From Weissella confusa (lineage in GTDB: Bacteria > Bacillota > Bacilli > Lactobacillales > Lactobacillaceae): 64,000 nt of DNA. Each line of letters starts with the position of its first letter. Within the stretch, counting starts at the first letter, position 1. Under the pieces are notes generated by a model. It had not been told where the DNA came from. It made no database searches and saw only the letters and a program-made list of their open reading frames with translations. The stretch is from positions 1 through 64,000 of the forward strand of contig NZ_PVSN01000014.1 in the NCBI RefSeq assembly GCF_004766315.1, written 5' to 3'. A program made the translations under genes and the position numbers. Of the stretch, positions 56,355-64,000 are shown in pieces.

Positions 56355-57197
56355 ATGCAAAACGTAAATTCACGCAAGAAGATGTACAAGTCAGGTAAGA
56401 ACTGGGTAGCCGCAACGGTTGTTGCTGCAGCTGCTGCCATCGTACCAATGATTTCAACTGAATCAGCATACGCTAACGAAGAAGTGGCACAAACGACTTC
56501 ATCATGGCGTGCAAAGACGGTTGATCAAGTGGTTGAAGCCGTTCAAGCCGCAGGTCAAAAGTACACGGTTCAAGCTGGTGATACGTTGTCAATGATTGCT
56601 TCAGCTACTGAATTGACTGCAGAAGAAATCGCTGCAGCAAACAACATCAACGACGCTAACTTCATTGTTATCGGTCAAGAAATCAACTTGACGAAGGAAG
56701 TTGCTGAAGAAGTTGTTGCTTCAGAAGCACCAGTTGCCGAAGAAGCTGCAGTTGAAGTAGCGCCAGTTGTTGAAGAAGCAGCACCTGTTGCTACTGAAGA
56801 AGTTGCCGTTGAAGAGGCACCAGTTGCCCAAGAAGCACAACCAGCAGCGCCTTCATACAACGCTGACTACACTGCTGTACCAGGTAACTCATACTACGCT
56901 GGACAATGCACGTGGTACGTTAAGAACCAATTGCCATGGGTTGGTAACTTCTGGGGTAACGCCGCAGAATGGGCTAACAACGCAACTTACGCTGGCCGTG
57001 TAGTTGACACGAACCCAGCTGTTGGTACGGTTGCTGTTATGATGCCAGGTGTCGCTTACGCTTCATCATACGGACACGTGGCTGTTGTTACGGGTGTTAA
57101 CGGTGACATGATCACAATCTCAGAAATGAACGCTAAGGGTGAATTCGTGGTTTCATCACGTACTATCCCTGCAGCAGGTGTTTTGTTCATCCACTAA
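56355..57197 (+). CDS. LysM-CHAP peptidoglycan hydrolase with KxYKxGKxW signal
   Basis: A 280-residue exported protein. The N-terminus RKKMYKSGKNW is an exact KxYKxGKxW motif followed by a hydrophobic core and cleavage near AYA-NE. Then come a conserved segment SWRAKTVDQVVEAVQAAG (about 50-67), one LysM (about 70-113), an Ala/Val/Glu-Pro linker and a CHAP domain (about 175-280) with Cys in AGQCTWYVK and His in YGHVAVV. It cleaves peptidoglycan at the wall. A similar pre-LysM segment is in the next gene. A WalR-type box lies upstream. GGGGAG precedes ATG. Confidence 0.92.
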   Translation: MQNVNSRKKMYKSGKNWVAATVVAAAAAIVPMISTESAYANEEVAQTTSSWRAKTVDQVVEAVQAAGQKYTVQAGDTLSMIASATELTAEEIAAANNINDANFIVIGQEINLTKEVAEEVVASEAPVAEEAAVEVAPVVEEAAPVATEEVAVEEAPVAQEAQPAAPSYNADYTAVPGNSYYAGQCTWYVKNQLPWVGNFWGNAAEWANNATYAGRVVDTNPAVGTVAVMMPGVAYASSYGHVAVVTGVNGDMITISEMNAKGEFVVSSRTIPAAGVLFIH

Positions 57198-57214
57198 TTT
57201 GAAATGTATTGCAT

Positions 57215-57247
57215 ACGGGACATTGTCATCAATGTCCCGTTTTTTTG
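57215..57247 (+). terminator. Terminator
   Basis: ACGGGACATTG pairs perfectly with CAATGTCCCGT, T7. Confidence 0.9.
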
Positions 57248-57353
57248 TTATCGTGATGTAACTTACTTGATATACGTACTTGCTATTATAGAAAGCATAC
57301 GAGGCTCAGTCGTTGGACTGGCCAAAAACGTACAAAAAGGGAATATAAACAAT

Positions 57354-58160
57354 ATGATTAACTCTAAGATGAATGCTATGGCTAAGGGAATGGGAGCTGC
57401 CGCTTTGGTTGCCGCTGCTGCGATTTTGCCAATGACGAACTCAAACACTGCTGTATCAGCCGACGATAACGCAAAGCCAGCTACGGACGCTGCTTCATGG
57501 CGTGCAAAGACGGTTGACGACGTTAAGGAAGCCGTTAAGACTGCTGGTACGACTTACAAGATTCAAGAAGGTGATACGATTGACACAATCGCACAAGCAA
57601 CTGGCTTGAAGGTTGATGACATCGTAAAGATGAACAACATCACGAACCCTAACTTGATCATCGTTGGTGAAGAGATTCGCTTGAACGGTTCAGTTGCACC
57701 TGCACAATCAAGTGCTGCAGCAGAACCAGCTCAATCACAAGCTTCATCTGCTGCGTCATCAGCACCAGTTGCTTCTGCAGCGCCTGCACAAACGTCAGTT
57801 GCAACTGCACCTGTTTCAACGGGTTCATTCGCTGATGCCGTTAACGCATTGAACGCAATCCGTACGGCTGCTGGTTTGTCACCAGTTTCATACGATGCTT
57901 CATTGTCAGCAACTGCACAATACCGTGCCGACATGATGGCAGGAAACGTTGACGCTGCGCACTTTGCACAATCATACGGTCACGAAGTTGTTGCTATTGG
58001 CTTCGGTGCTGGTTCAGCCGCTGTTAACGCTTGGTATGCTGAAACTGGTATGATCGACAACGGTTCACACCCACACACGCGTTGGGTATTGGGTTCATAC
58101 TCACGTGTTGGTTTCGGTTACAACGCTGCTACTGGTACGTTCGTTGCTGAAGCGCAATAA
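57354..58160 (+). CDS. Secreted LysM-CAP (SCP-like) domain protein
   Basis: A 268-residue exported protein: ordinary signal peptide (about 1-37, cleavage near VSA-DD), the segment SWRAKTVDDVKEAVKTAG shared with the preceding protein, one LysM (about 65-108, IQEGDTIDTIAQATGL), an Ala/Ser/Pro-rich linker and a C-terminal CAP domain (NALNAIRTAAGLSPVSYDASLSA start; GHEVVAIG; WVLGSYSRVGFGY). Bacterial CAP proteins (YkwD-like) are wall-bound and of unknown activity. AAAGGGAA precedes ATG 57354. An imperfect WalR-like box (57257-57273, one mismatch) lies upstream. Confidence 0.9.
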   Translation: MINSKMNAMAKGMGAAALVAAAAILPMTNSNTAVSADDNAKPATDAASWRAKTVDDVKEAVKTAGTTYKIQEGDTIDTIAQATGLKVDDIVKMNNITNPNLIIVGEEIRLNGSVAPAQSSAAAEPAQSQASSAASSAPVASAAPAQTSVATAPVSTGSFADAVNALNAIRTAAGLSPVSYDASLSATAQYRADMMAGNVDAAHFAQSYGHEVVAIGFGAGSAAVNAWYAETGMIDNGSHPHTRWVLGSYSRVGFGYNAATGTFVAEAQ

Positions 58161-58173
58161 TTGAAGAAAAATC

Positions 58174-58207
58174 AAAGTCTGCCTAAGGTTGGCAGACTTT
58201 TTATTTT
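58174..58207 (+). terminator. Terminator of the LysM-CAP gene
   Basis: AAAGTCTGCC pairs with GGCAGACTTT, T-rich tail. Confidence 0.85.
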
Positions 58208-58259
58208 AGGTTTGATAGAATAGTACTTGACTGAAAAACGAAATGGGGAATTTAGTAGT

Positions 58260-58646
58260 ATGTTGCAAGCATTGTTTGTCATTGTATTGCTTTGGATTCT
58301 TTGGACGGTTGGTACATTGGTATGGACGCGCGTAACGTTGAAGCGTGCGGCATCACTTTTGAACTCTGAAGAATTCGAAGCACAAAGTCGCGGTCACCAA
58401 TTGATCGATTTGCGTGAGCCAGCTAAGTTTAAGGCAAAGCACGTGCTTGGTGCACGTAACATTCAATACGCTATGTTGAATGAAAACCACAGTGCTTTGC
58501 GTCAAGACAAGCCAGTCTTTTTGTATGATGAAAACATGCAAATGGCTGCGCGTATGGCGCGTAAGTTGAAGAAGGCGGGATACAACGATATCTACGTCTT
58601 AAAGAACGGTTTTGGTTCTTACACTGGTAAGACTAAGATTAATTAA
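58260..58646 (+). CDS. Membrane-anchored rhodanese-like protein lacking the active cysteine
   Basis: A 128-residue protein: one N-terminal transmembrane segment (about 3-24), then a rhodanese domain with LIDLREPAKFKAKHVLGARNIQY and the loop FLYDENMQMAARMARKLKKAGY. Active rhodaneses have Cys in this loop (YCxxGxR...); here it is Asp/Glu and there is no Cys in the protein, so sulfur transfer is unlikely. YqhL-type proteins of Bacilli share the layout. The start at 58260 follows GGGGAA. Confidence 0.85.
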   Translation: MLQALFVIVLLWILWTVGTLVWTRVTLKRAASLLNSEEFEAQSRGHQLIDLREPAKFKAKHVLGARNIQYAMLNENHSALRQDKPVFLYDENMQMAARMARKLKKAGYNDIYVLKNGFGSYTGKTKIN

Positions 58647-58648
58647 AA

Positions 58649-58704
58649 AAATACCCACTTACATTAACTGACGATGTTACGCCGGCTCATGTAAGTGGGT
58701 ATTT
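58649..58704. terminator. Bidirectional terminator
   Basis: 16-bp perfect stem AAATACCCACTTACAT / ATGTAAGTGGGTATTT between convergent genes. Confidence 0.88.
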
Positions 58705-58719
58705 GTTTATATCTTTAGA

Positions 58720-58902
58720 TTAGAATCGTGCGCCGTGAGAGTGAGCAGCCTTACGAGCAGCCTTGCGCTCAGTCTCCTCAAACTTAGCCTCTTCTTCTTC
58801 CAAAGGCTTAACAGCAACCTTGTGGAACGTGAAGGCCGCAGCGGCAGCAGTTGCTAGCGTACCAGCAACACCAGTCAAGATCCCCAAACCAAACTTCTTC
58901 AT
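58720..58902 (-). CDS. DUF3042 family small membrane protein
   Basis: A 60-residue protein MKKFGLGILTGVAGTLATA..., one transmembrane segment (about 4-25) and a charged helix (EEEEAKFEETERKAARKA). It matches the pattern of DUF3042, found widely in Lactobacillales next to miaA; function unknown. GGAGG precedes ATG. Confidence 0.85.
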   Translation of the reverse strand: MKKFGLGILTGVAGTLATAAAAAFTFHKVAVKPLEEEEAKFEETERKAARKAAHSHGARF

Positions 58903-58978
58903 GATGTGGTTCCTCCATATATTTGTTAAGATAAGTTTAACATATTTTAATTGAGTTTAATAACTGGGGTTTCTTGAA

Positions 58979-59614
58979 ATGCAGATGAACAAATCATTAA
59001 TTATCGCCCATCGGGGTGATCACACGGCTGGCCGCCTTGAAAATTCATTACCAGCTTTTGCTTCTGCAATTCAATTAGGCGCAGATGGCTTAGAGGTTGA
59101 TGTGCAATTATATGAGGGTCGCTTAATCCTAAAACATGATATTGATGACGAGATGCCACCAGTTGTGGATGATTTTGCATCATTTTTGGCGTTGGTAAAA
59201 GAAACGAATTACCAAGGCCTATTGTTGATTGAGTTGAAGGGCAAGCGGGGCGCAACAGAATTGTACCGTGAGTTGCAATCAGCTGAAATAGACGCACCAG
59301 TAATGTTGCAATCATTCCAAGTGAATGCTGTTAAAACGTGGCGCCATCTTGACGCAACGATGCCGTTAGGGCTGTTGCAACATCGGCCTAACCGTTTAAG
59401 TCGTCAACTGTTTCACGACGGTGTAATTCAAAATAACAATTTGGATTACCGTTATTTACCGTTTGTCGTTGCACGTGCTCGGAAAGCGGTCACGTATTGG
59501 TGGACGCCGACAATGGCTTGGGCGTTGCGATTGATGTTCATCGGGCGGGTTGCTGGTGTGATTACGGACAATGTACGTTTGGCCCAACAAATTAGAGATA
59601 GAGATGGAAAGTAG
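58979..59614 (+). CDS. Glycerophosphodiester phosphodiesterase
   Basis: A 211-residue TIM-barrel enzyme hydrolysing glycerophosphodiesters to glycerol-3-phosphate and an alcohol. IIAHRGD (catalytic His), LENSLPAF, GADGLEVDVQL (metal-binding Glu-Asp) and ILKHDIDD (second His) are present. It is shorter than the usual 240-250 residues. It ends 1 base before miaA, so both are co-transcribed; the order DUF3042, GDPD, miaA, glnR, glnA is a familiar Lactobacillales cluster. Confidence 0.88.
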   Translation: MQMNKSLIIAHRGDHTAGRLENSLPAFASAIQLGADGLEVDVQLYEGRLILKHDIDDEMPPVVDDFASFLALVKETNYQGLLLIELKGKRGATELYRELQSAEIDAPVMLQSFQVNAVKTWRHLDATMPLGLLQHRPNRLSRQLFHDGVIQNNNLDYRYLPFVVARARKAVTYWWTPTMAWALRLMFIGRVAGVITDNVRLAQQIRDRDGK

Positions 59615-59615
59615 T

Positions 59616-60539
59616 ATGGATAAGTTGATTGTGATTGTCGGTCCGACTGCGGTTGGGAAAACCGCTTTATCACTAGAACTAGCAAAGAAATTTAACGGTG
59701 AAATTGTATCGGGTGATTCGATGCAAATTTATCGTCAATTAGATATTGGGACAGCCAAGGCGACGTCCGAAGAACAAGCGGTCGCACCACATCATATGAT
59801 TGATATTGCTGACCCTGCTGAACATTATTCAGCGGCGCGCTTTGTGCGTGAAGCACAGGCTGCGATTGCGGATATTACAGCTCGTGGCAAAATGCCAATT
59901 TTGGTTGGTGGTACTGGCTTTTATGTCCAAGCGTTGCTAGGTGACCGTCCGCTGGCTGAGGTGGATGACATTACGGATGAGGCGTTTATCGAGAAGTGGA
60001 CGGCAATTGCTCATGAGCAGGGCGAAGCAGTTGTGCGTGATGCTTTACGTGAATTGGATCCGGTTAGTGAAGCGCGCATTCTGCCAGGACAAATTCGCCG
60101 TCTAGTCAGAGCGCTCTTAGTTAGTGATCACACTGGCAAGCCTTTTTCAGAACAGCAGCCTGAGCCAAAGCGTTTGTATGATGCCTATATCATCGGGTTA
60201 ACGACGGATCGACCAGTTTTGTACGAACGGATTAATACCCGTGTGGATGCGATGATTGCGAATGGCTTGCTTGAAGAAGCGCGGATTGCGGCAACGTTGC
60301 CAGAAGATAGTACGGCTAAGAAAGCAATTGGGTATAAGGAATTGTTTGGTTACTTAGACGGTGTCGAAACACTTGAGCAAGCGAGTGAAGCGTTGAAGCA
60401 AGCCTCACGTCGTTATGCAAAGCGTCAAATGACATGGTTCAATAACCAGTTCACTGACATTCATTGGTATGACTTGGTACAAAACATCGCGACACTAAAG
60501 ACGATTGAAAGTGACGTCGCGGGGTTTGTGTCAGAATAG
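59616..60539 (+). CDS. miaA: tRNA dimethylallyltransferase
   Basis: A 307-residue enzyme transferring dimethylallyl to A37 of tRNAs reading UNN codons. P-loop GPTAVGKTALS, the DSMQIYRQLDIGTAK motif, LVGGTGFYVQALL and the C-terminal ASRRYAKRQMTWFNNQ are diagnostic. The start ATG 59616 is one base after the preceding stop. The stop codon lies within the GlnR operator of the next gene. Confidence 0.95.
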   Translation: MDKLIVIVGPTAVGKTALSLELAKKFNGEIVSGDSMQIYRQLDIGTAKATSEEQAVAPHHMIDIADPAEHYSAARFVREAQAAIADITARGKMPILVGGTGFYVQALLGDRPLAEVDDITDEAFIEKWTAIAHEQGEAVVRDALRELDPVSEARILPGQIRRLVRALLVSDHTGKPFSEQQPEPKRLYDAYIIGLTTDRPVLYERINTRVDAMIANGLLEEARIAATLPEDSTAKKAIGYKELFGYLDGVETLEQASEALKQASRRYAKRQMTWFNNQFTDIHWYDLVQNIATLKTIESDVAGFVSE

Positions 60540-60545
60540 CTGACA
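60529..60545. promoter_or_regulatory. GlnR operator, overlapping miaA stop and glnR -35
   Basis: TGTCA-N7-TGACA fits the GlnR/TnrA consensus TGTNA-N7-TNACA. It covers the -35 CTGACA (60540-60545), so binding would repress glnRA. Confidence 0.85.
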
Positions 60546-60568
60546 TGAATAGAAAAATCTTCTAAAAT
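60540..60568 (+). promoter_or_regulatory. Promoter of glnRA
   Basis: -35 CTGACA (60540-60545), 17-base spacer, -10 TAAAAT (60563-60568). Confidence 0.65.
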
Positions 60569-60603
60569 AGGTGGTAACATGCTACTCATAGGGGGTCGGA
60601 CGT

Positions 60604-60957
60604 ATGGTAAGACGAGAGTTACGTCGCGATTTGGCAGTGTTGCCAATGAGCGTAGTGCGCGAATTGACGGGCTTATCAGATCGTCAGATTCGGTACTATG
60701 ATCAGCAGGGACTCATTGAGCCACATAGAGGGGCCGGTAAGCAGCGACGTTTTTCATTAGATGACGTCGATCGTTTATTGGAGATTGCAGATTATCTAGA
60801 TGCGGGATATTCGATTTCTGAAATTCATGAGGTTGATGCTAAAAAGCAACGTCGTGAAGCAGAAAAGGTTAATCCGGATGAAATTAATATGCGTCACATG
60901 TTGGCTGATGAGTTGCTTAAGATTGGTCGTTTTAATAACGGTCAACGGAAGTTTTAG
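60604..60957 (+). CDS. glnR: Nitrogen-control repressor GlnR (MerR family)
   Basis: A 117-residue regulator with the MerR helix-turn-helix (MSVVRELTGLSDRQIRYYDQQGLIEPHRGAGKQRRF), a dimerisation helix and a C-terminal tail that binds feedback-inhibited glutamine synthetase in Bacilli. GlnR represses glnRA when glutamine is plentiful. GGGGGTC precedes ATG 60604. Its own operator lies upstream. Confidence 0.95.
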   Translation: MVRRELRRDLAVLPMSVVRELTGLSDRQIRYYDQQGLIEPHRGAGKQRRFSLDDVDRLLEIADYLDAGYSISEIHEVDAKKQRREAEKVNPDEINMRHMLADELLKIGRFNNGQRKF

Positions 60958-60993
60958 ATGATGTGTTTTGGGATAAAGTAAAAGGAGATTACA

Positions 60994-62340
60994 ATGGTTC
61001 GCAAGGCTTATACCAAGGATGATATTCGCAACATGATTGCTGAGGAAAACGTGGAATTCCTACGTTTGCAGTTCTCAGATGTTTTCGGCACAATTAAGAA
61101 CGTCGAAGTACCTGTTTCACAACTTGAAAAGGTATTGGACAACAATTTGATGTTTGACGGTTCTTCAATCGAAGGATTCGTTCGTATTGAAGAGTCAGAC
61201 ATGTACTTGTACCCTGACCTTTCAACGTTCATGATTTTCCCATGGGCGACTGACTCACACGGTGGTAAGGTTGCACGTTTGATTGCAGATATTTACACGG
61301 CCGACCGCGAGCCATTTGCAGGGGATCCTCGTAATAACTTGAAGCGTGTTTTGAAGCAAATGGAAGACGCTGGTTTCAAGAACTTTAACATTGGGACTGA
61401 GCCAGAATTCTTCTTGTTCAAGCTTGATGAGCACGGTAACCCAACGATGAACCTAAACGATAAGGGTGGCTACTTCGATTTGGCCCCACTTGATTTGGGT
61501 GAAAACACACGTCGTGAAATTGTTTTGGAAATGGAAAAGATGGGCTTTGAAGTGGAAGCAGCCCACCACGAAGTTGCCCCTGGACAACACGAAGTTGACT
61601 TTAAGTATGCCGATGCGTTGGATGCAGCTGATAACATTCAAACGTTCAAGTTGATTGTTAAGACGATTGCACGTAAGCACGGTTTGTACGCAACGTTTAT
61701 GCCAAAGCCAATTTCTGGTATCAACGGTAACGGTATGCACACGAACATGTCATTGTTCAATGAAGCTGGTAACGTCTTCTACTACGAAGCTGGTGATTTG
61801 CAATTGTCAAAGACGGCTTACAACTTCTTGGGTGGTGTCTTGGCGCACGCAGCTAACTTTACGGCAATCACAAACCCAACGGTTAACTCATACAAGCGTT
61901 TGACGCCTGGATTCGAAGCACCGGTTTACGTGGCTTGGTCTGGTTCAAACCGTTCACCAATGGTCCGCGTCCCAGCTTCACGTGGTAACTCAACGCGTTT
62001 GGAATTGCGTTCAGTTGACCCAACTGCTAACCCATACTTGGCCTTTGCTGTTATCTTGGCAGCTGGTTTGGATGGTGTGGCCGGTGAAATGGAGCCAAAC
62101 CACGCGGTTGATCGTAACATCTACTTGATGGACGAGGCTGAGCGTAAGAAGGCGGGTATCACTGATTTGCCTGATACATTGTTGGCAGCCGTGAACGATT
62201 TGGATACGGATGAAGTTATTAAGGCAGCCCTTGGTTCACACATGGCACGCACATTCGTGGATGCTAAGCGTTTGGAATACCAAGCATATCGCCAAGAAGT
62301 TTCACAATGGGAATTGGAAACTTATTTGGAGCAATACTAA
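60994..62340 (+). CDS. glnA: Glutamine synthetase type I (alpha)
   Basis: A 448-residue enzyme making glutamine from glutamate, ammonia and [21 protein letters not shown] (Asp latch region), [33 protein letters not shown] and [15 protein letters not shown] are the conserved blocks. The length is that of the GSI-alpha class, which lacks the adenylylation Tyr and is controlled by GlnR and feedback. AAGGAGA precedes ATG; 36 bases after glnR. Confidence 0.97.
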   Translation: MVRKAYTKDDIRNMIAEENVEFLRLQFSDVFGTIKNVEVPVSQLEKVLDNNLMFDGSSIEGFVRIEESDMYLYPDLSTFMIFPWATDSHGGKVARLIADIYTADREPFAGDPRNNLKRVLKQMEDAGFKNFNIGTEPEFFLFKLDEHGNPTMNLNDKGGYFDLAPLDLGENTRREIVLEMEKMGFEVEAAHHEVAPGQHEVDFKYADALDAADNIQTFKLIVKTIARKHGLYATFMPKPISGINGNGMHTNMSLFNEAGNVFYYEAGDLQLSKTAYNFLGGVLAHAANFTAITNPTVNSYKRLTPGFEAPVYVAWSGSNRSPMVRVPASRGNSTRLELRSVDPTANPYLAFAVILAAGLDGVAGEMEPNHAVDRNIYLMDEAERKKAGITDLPDTLLAAVNDLDTDEVIKAALGSHMARTFVDAKRLEYQAYRQEVSQWELETYLEQY

Positions 62341-62365
62341 AATTTCGTAAAAACTTCTTAAAAAC

Positions 62366-62396
62366 AACGCCGTCCAGTCCGTGGTCGGCGTTTTTC
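62366..62396 (+). terminator. Terminator of glnRA
   Basis: AACGCCG pairs with CGGCGTT, T5. Confidence 0.75.
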
Positions 62397-62482
62397 TTTA
62401 AGTTTAGGTTGTATGATATATATATTATGTAGATATAATAAGTTGAGAAGTTAGATTGCAACCACAAACAGGAGGGGCTGAG

Positions 62483-63355
62483 ATGGAGAACACGCCATAC
62501 TTGACGACGGATTTACCGTCAAATCAATCCGTATTAAATGGAAAATTACAAGCAAAATTAAACTACATTGGTGATATTCAAACTGCTGTGGCAGAGGGGA
62601 ATGATCGCCGTGTTTATGAATTACTAGATAGCCAAAAGTACAACACGCAAATTCGCCAAGCACCACAAGCCGAGTCAAATCGTGCTTTGTCAGTTTTGGT
62701 TGATGATATGCAAGATGAGTTGAGTCACCATTTGGGACAAAAGTTGATTGCGTACCTATCAGAAAAGTTCCCCTTCTTTTACTATGAAGAGTCACAACTT
62801 GGCGTCTTCCAACTGTTCTTTGGAAACTGGTGGGATCGTCGCCACTTCGGTATTTTGGATCCACTATCAGTAAAGTTCATTTTTAACGATGAAGAATACG
62901 AAAAGTTGGCTCGTGCCGTTGAATTGGCTGAGTCAGGTCAACGTTTTAATGCGCAAGTTATTGAAGATACGACGCGTGCTAATGAAGCTTTGCAAAAGAT
63001 TGTTAACGACCAAAATGCACGTGATGCCGAGCGTACACAATTGATGGCGCAATTGGCTGCCACAGAAGAACGTAGCGGTTTGTTTAACAGGAGTGCCCAA
63101 GCAGAGCAACGCGAAGTTTTGCGTAGCCGTTTGGCGCAATTGGATGCTGCTGATGCGAAGGCTGCGACGGTTCCTGATTTGATTGCTGAGAACAATGCGC
63201 AAATCTTGAACTACTCAAAGGAAGATACGATTTTGATTTATGAGCAACGTGCGATTAATGATGCATTTGGTTCATTTACTGATTTCCAAAATGCCGTCGG
63301 CTCATTGTATGTAGACTATGTCTCATCATTGGTTGCCGAACAGGGAGGTGAGTAA
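62483..63355 (+). CDS. Unrecognised soluble protein
   Basis: A 290-residue protein I do not recognise. N-terminal 150 residues are mixed helix/strand with aromatic stretches (FPFFYYEES, FFGNWWDRRHFG); about 155-250 is strongly coiled coil (ERTQLMAQLAATEERS, QREVLRSRLAQLDAAD); the end is helical. It has no signal peptide or membrane segment. AGGAGGGG precedes ATG 62483. The next gene starts 2 bases after its stop, so the two form an operon. Confidence 0.75.
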   Translation: MENTPYLTTDLPSNQSVLNGKLQAKLNYIGDIQTAVAEGNDRRVYELLDSQKYNTQIRQAPQAESNRALSVLVDDMQDELSHHLGQKLIAYLSEKFPFFYYEESQLGVFQLFFGNWWDRRHFGILDPLSVKFIFNDEEYEKLARAVELAESGQRFNAQVIEDTTRANEALQKIVNDQNARDAERTQLMAQLAATEERSGLFNRSAQAEQREVLRSRLAQLDAADAKAATVPDLIAENNAQILNYSKEDTILIYEQRAINDAFGSFTDFQNAVGSLYVDYVSSLVAEQGGE

Positions 63356-63357
63356 GC

Positions 63358-64000
63358 ATGACAGAACACCTACGTGAACGCGTTGTTTCATACGTTGATT
63401 TGTTGAGTGATGATATTGGTCAAATTCAACAAACCTTAGCGCAAGTTCGTGAGCTTGCTGAAACGAACGATCCAAAGAAAGTCCACTTGTTGGCACAACG
63501 CCTAACCAATGCGCACCTTGATACAGAATGGGTGACAGTACCACGTCAATATGCGAAGGCAGATTGGTACTTGATGGCGATGGATCGTTTCCTTTCATTT
63601 GCGGGGATGCCAGCCTATGATGTTTTGACGCCAGCTGAGCGTGAAGAGTTGACGTTGGTGATGACTGATTTGGATGTGCCAGCGACCTTTGAATTCGTTG
63701 TAAACGACGATAACAACGGTGGGGCTTACTTTGTTGAGCTAGGTACTGAGGCGCGTCTATTCTACTGGTCACTAGAACGTAAGCAAATTTTGTTTAACGC
63801 AGAAGCTATTACTGATTTGATGGTTGAAAACTTCCGTAAGAAGACGACGGCAGCCCGCATTCGCACGCTAGCAACGTTGTTAACGGAATTTGGTCGTTAC
63901 ATGGAGCGCGAGTTCGGTTACCAAGTGGACTACAACATTCTTGAAACCCGCGATGATTTCTTGTATCCATTGGTACAAACTGAAATGCCAGCGGGAATGT
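63358..64000 (+). CDS. Unrecognised protein, partner of the preceding gene, cut by window edge
   Basis: An open frame from ATG 63358 (GGGAGGTGAG upstream) to the window end, at least 214 codons: MTEHLRERVVSYVDLLSDD, a helical N-terminus, then RLFYWSLERKQ and TKLTEFGRY-like (LLTEFGRYMEREFGYQ) stretches. No known motif is visible. The tight spacing suggests translational coupling with the coiled-coil protein before it. Confidence 0.75.
   Translation, partial: MTEHLRERVVSYVDLLSDDIGQIQQTLAQVRELAETNDPKKVHLLAQRLTNAHLDTEWVTVPRQYAKADWYLMAMDRFLSFAGMPAYDVLTPAEREELTLVMTDLDVPATFEFVVNDDNNGGAYFVELGTEARLFYWSLERKQILFNAEAITDLMVENFRKKTTAARIRTLATLLTEFGRYMEREFGYQVDYNILETRDDFLYPLVQTEMPAGM

Overview
The window looks like a chromosomal segment of a heterofermentative lactic acid bacterium of the genus Weissella, most likely near W. 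cibaria/confusa. Grounds: the protein at 27418-28434 closely resembles, from memory, the FemX peptidoglycan transferase known from W. viridescens; the gene order dUTPase-radA-PIN/TRAM-gltX is typical of Lactobacillales; leucine is mostly TTG; and surface proteins carry KxYKxGKxW-type signal peptides. No rRNA, tRNA or CRISPR array was seen.

The left 4 kb is a mobile-DNA scrapyard: the tail of an IS3-family transposase, a broken ISL3-family transposase, a 109-bp sequence present twice in direct orientation about 1.9 kb apart, a lone SnoaL-like gene, and a P4-type primase tail plus ArpU-like regulator left from a phage or phage satellite. From about 4 kb on the chromosome is orderly. 4.0-12.2 kb: a VIT1-type transporter, a three-gene membrane glycosyltransferase operon, L-lactate dehydrogenase, acetolactate synthase and decarboxylase, and an alcohol dehydrogenase-like gene with a shifted C-terminus. 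12.5-25.5 kb: a LysM-CHAP hydrolase, an NlpC/P60-like protein lacking all catalytic residues, dUTPase, RadA, PIN/TRAM, GltX, SecA, a release factor 2 without programmed frameshift, and two genes each broken by a single-base shift (class II aldolase, HAD nucleotidase).

25.6-37 kb: a DUF2325 coiled-coil protein, FemX, an apparently leaderless rRNA/tRNA methyltransferase, an HD protein, an MFS exporter, an HxlR regulator, T-box-controlled pheST and mltG. 37.1-45.2 kb is one giant Ala/Ser-rich surface protein whose natural start region holds an in-frame stop. 45.4-55.4 kb: recQ, greA, yfhO-like, a class B PBP, 5-FTHF cyclo-ligase, rhomboid, yqgQ and glcK with a consensus CcpA site.

55.4-56.0 kb is the most unexplained stretch: about 550 bp, GC-rich against its surroundings, without a credible gene, that folds on paper into two long branched rods; it is a candidate large structured RNA (or an unusual inverted-repeat element). 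The right end has two related LysM surface proteins (one CHAP, one CAP), a rhodanese-like protein without its cysteine, GDPD, miaA, the GlnR-controlled glnR-glnA operon, and an unrecognised two-gene operon running off the edge.

Several indels fall in short homopolymers (A7, G3, G6, GG), so sequencing error must be excluded before these genes are called pseudogenes.
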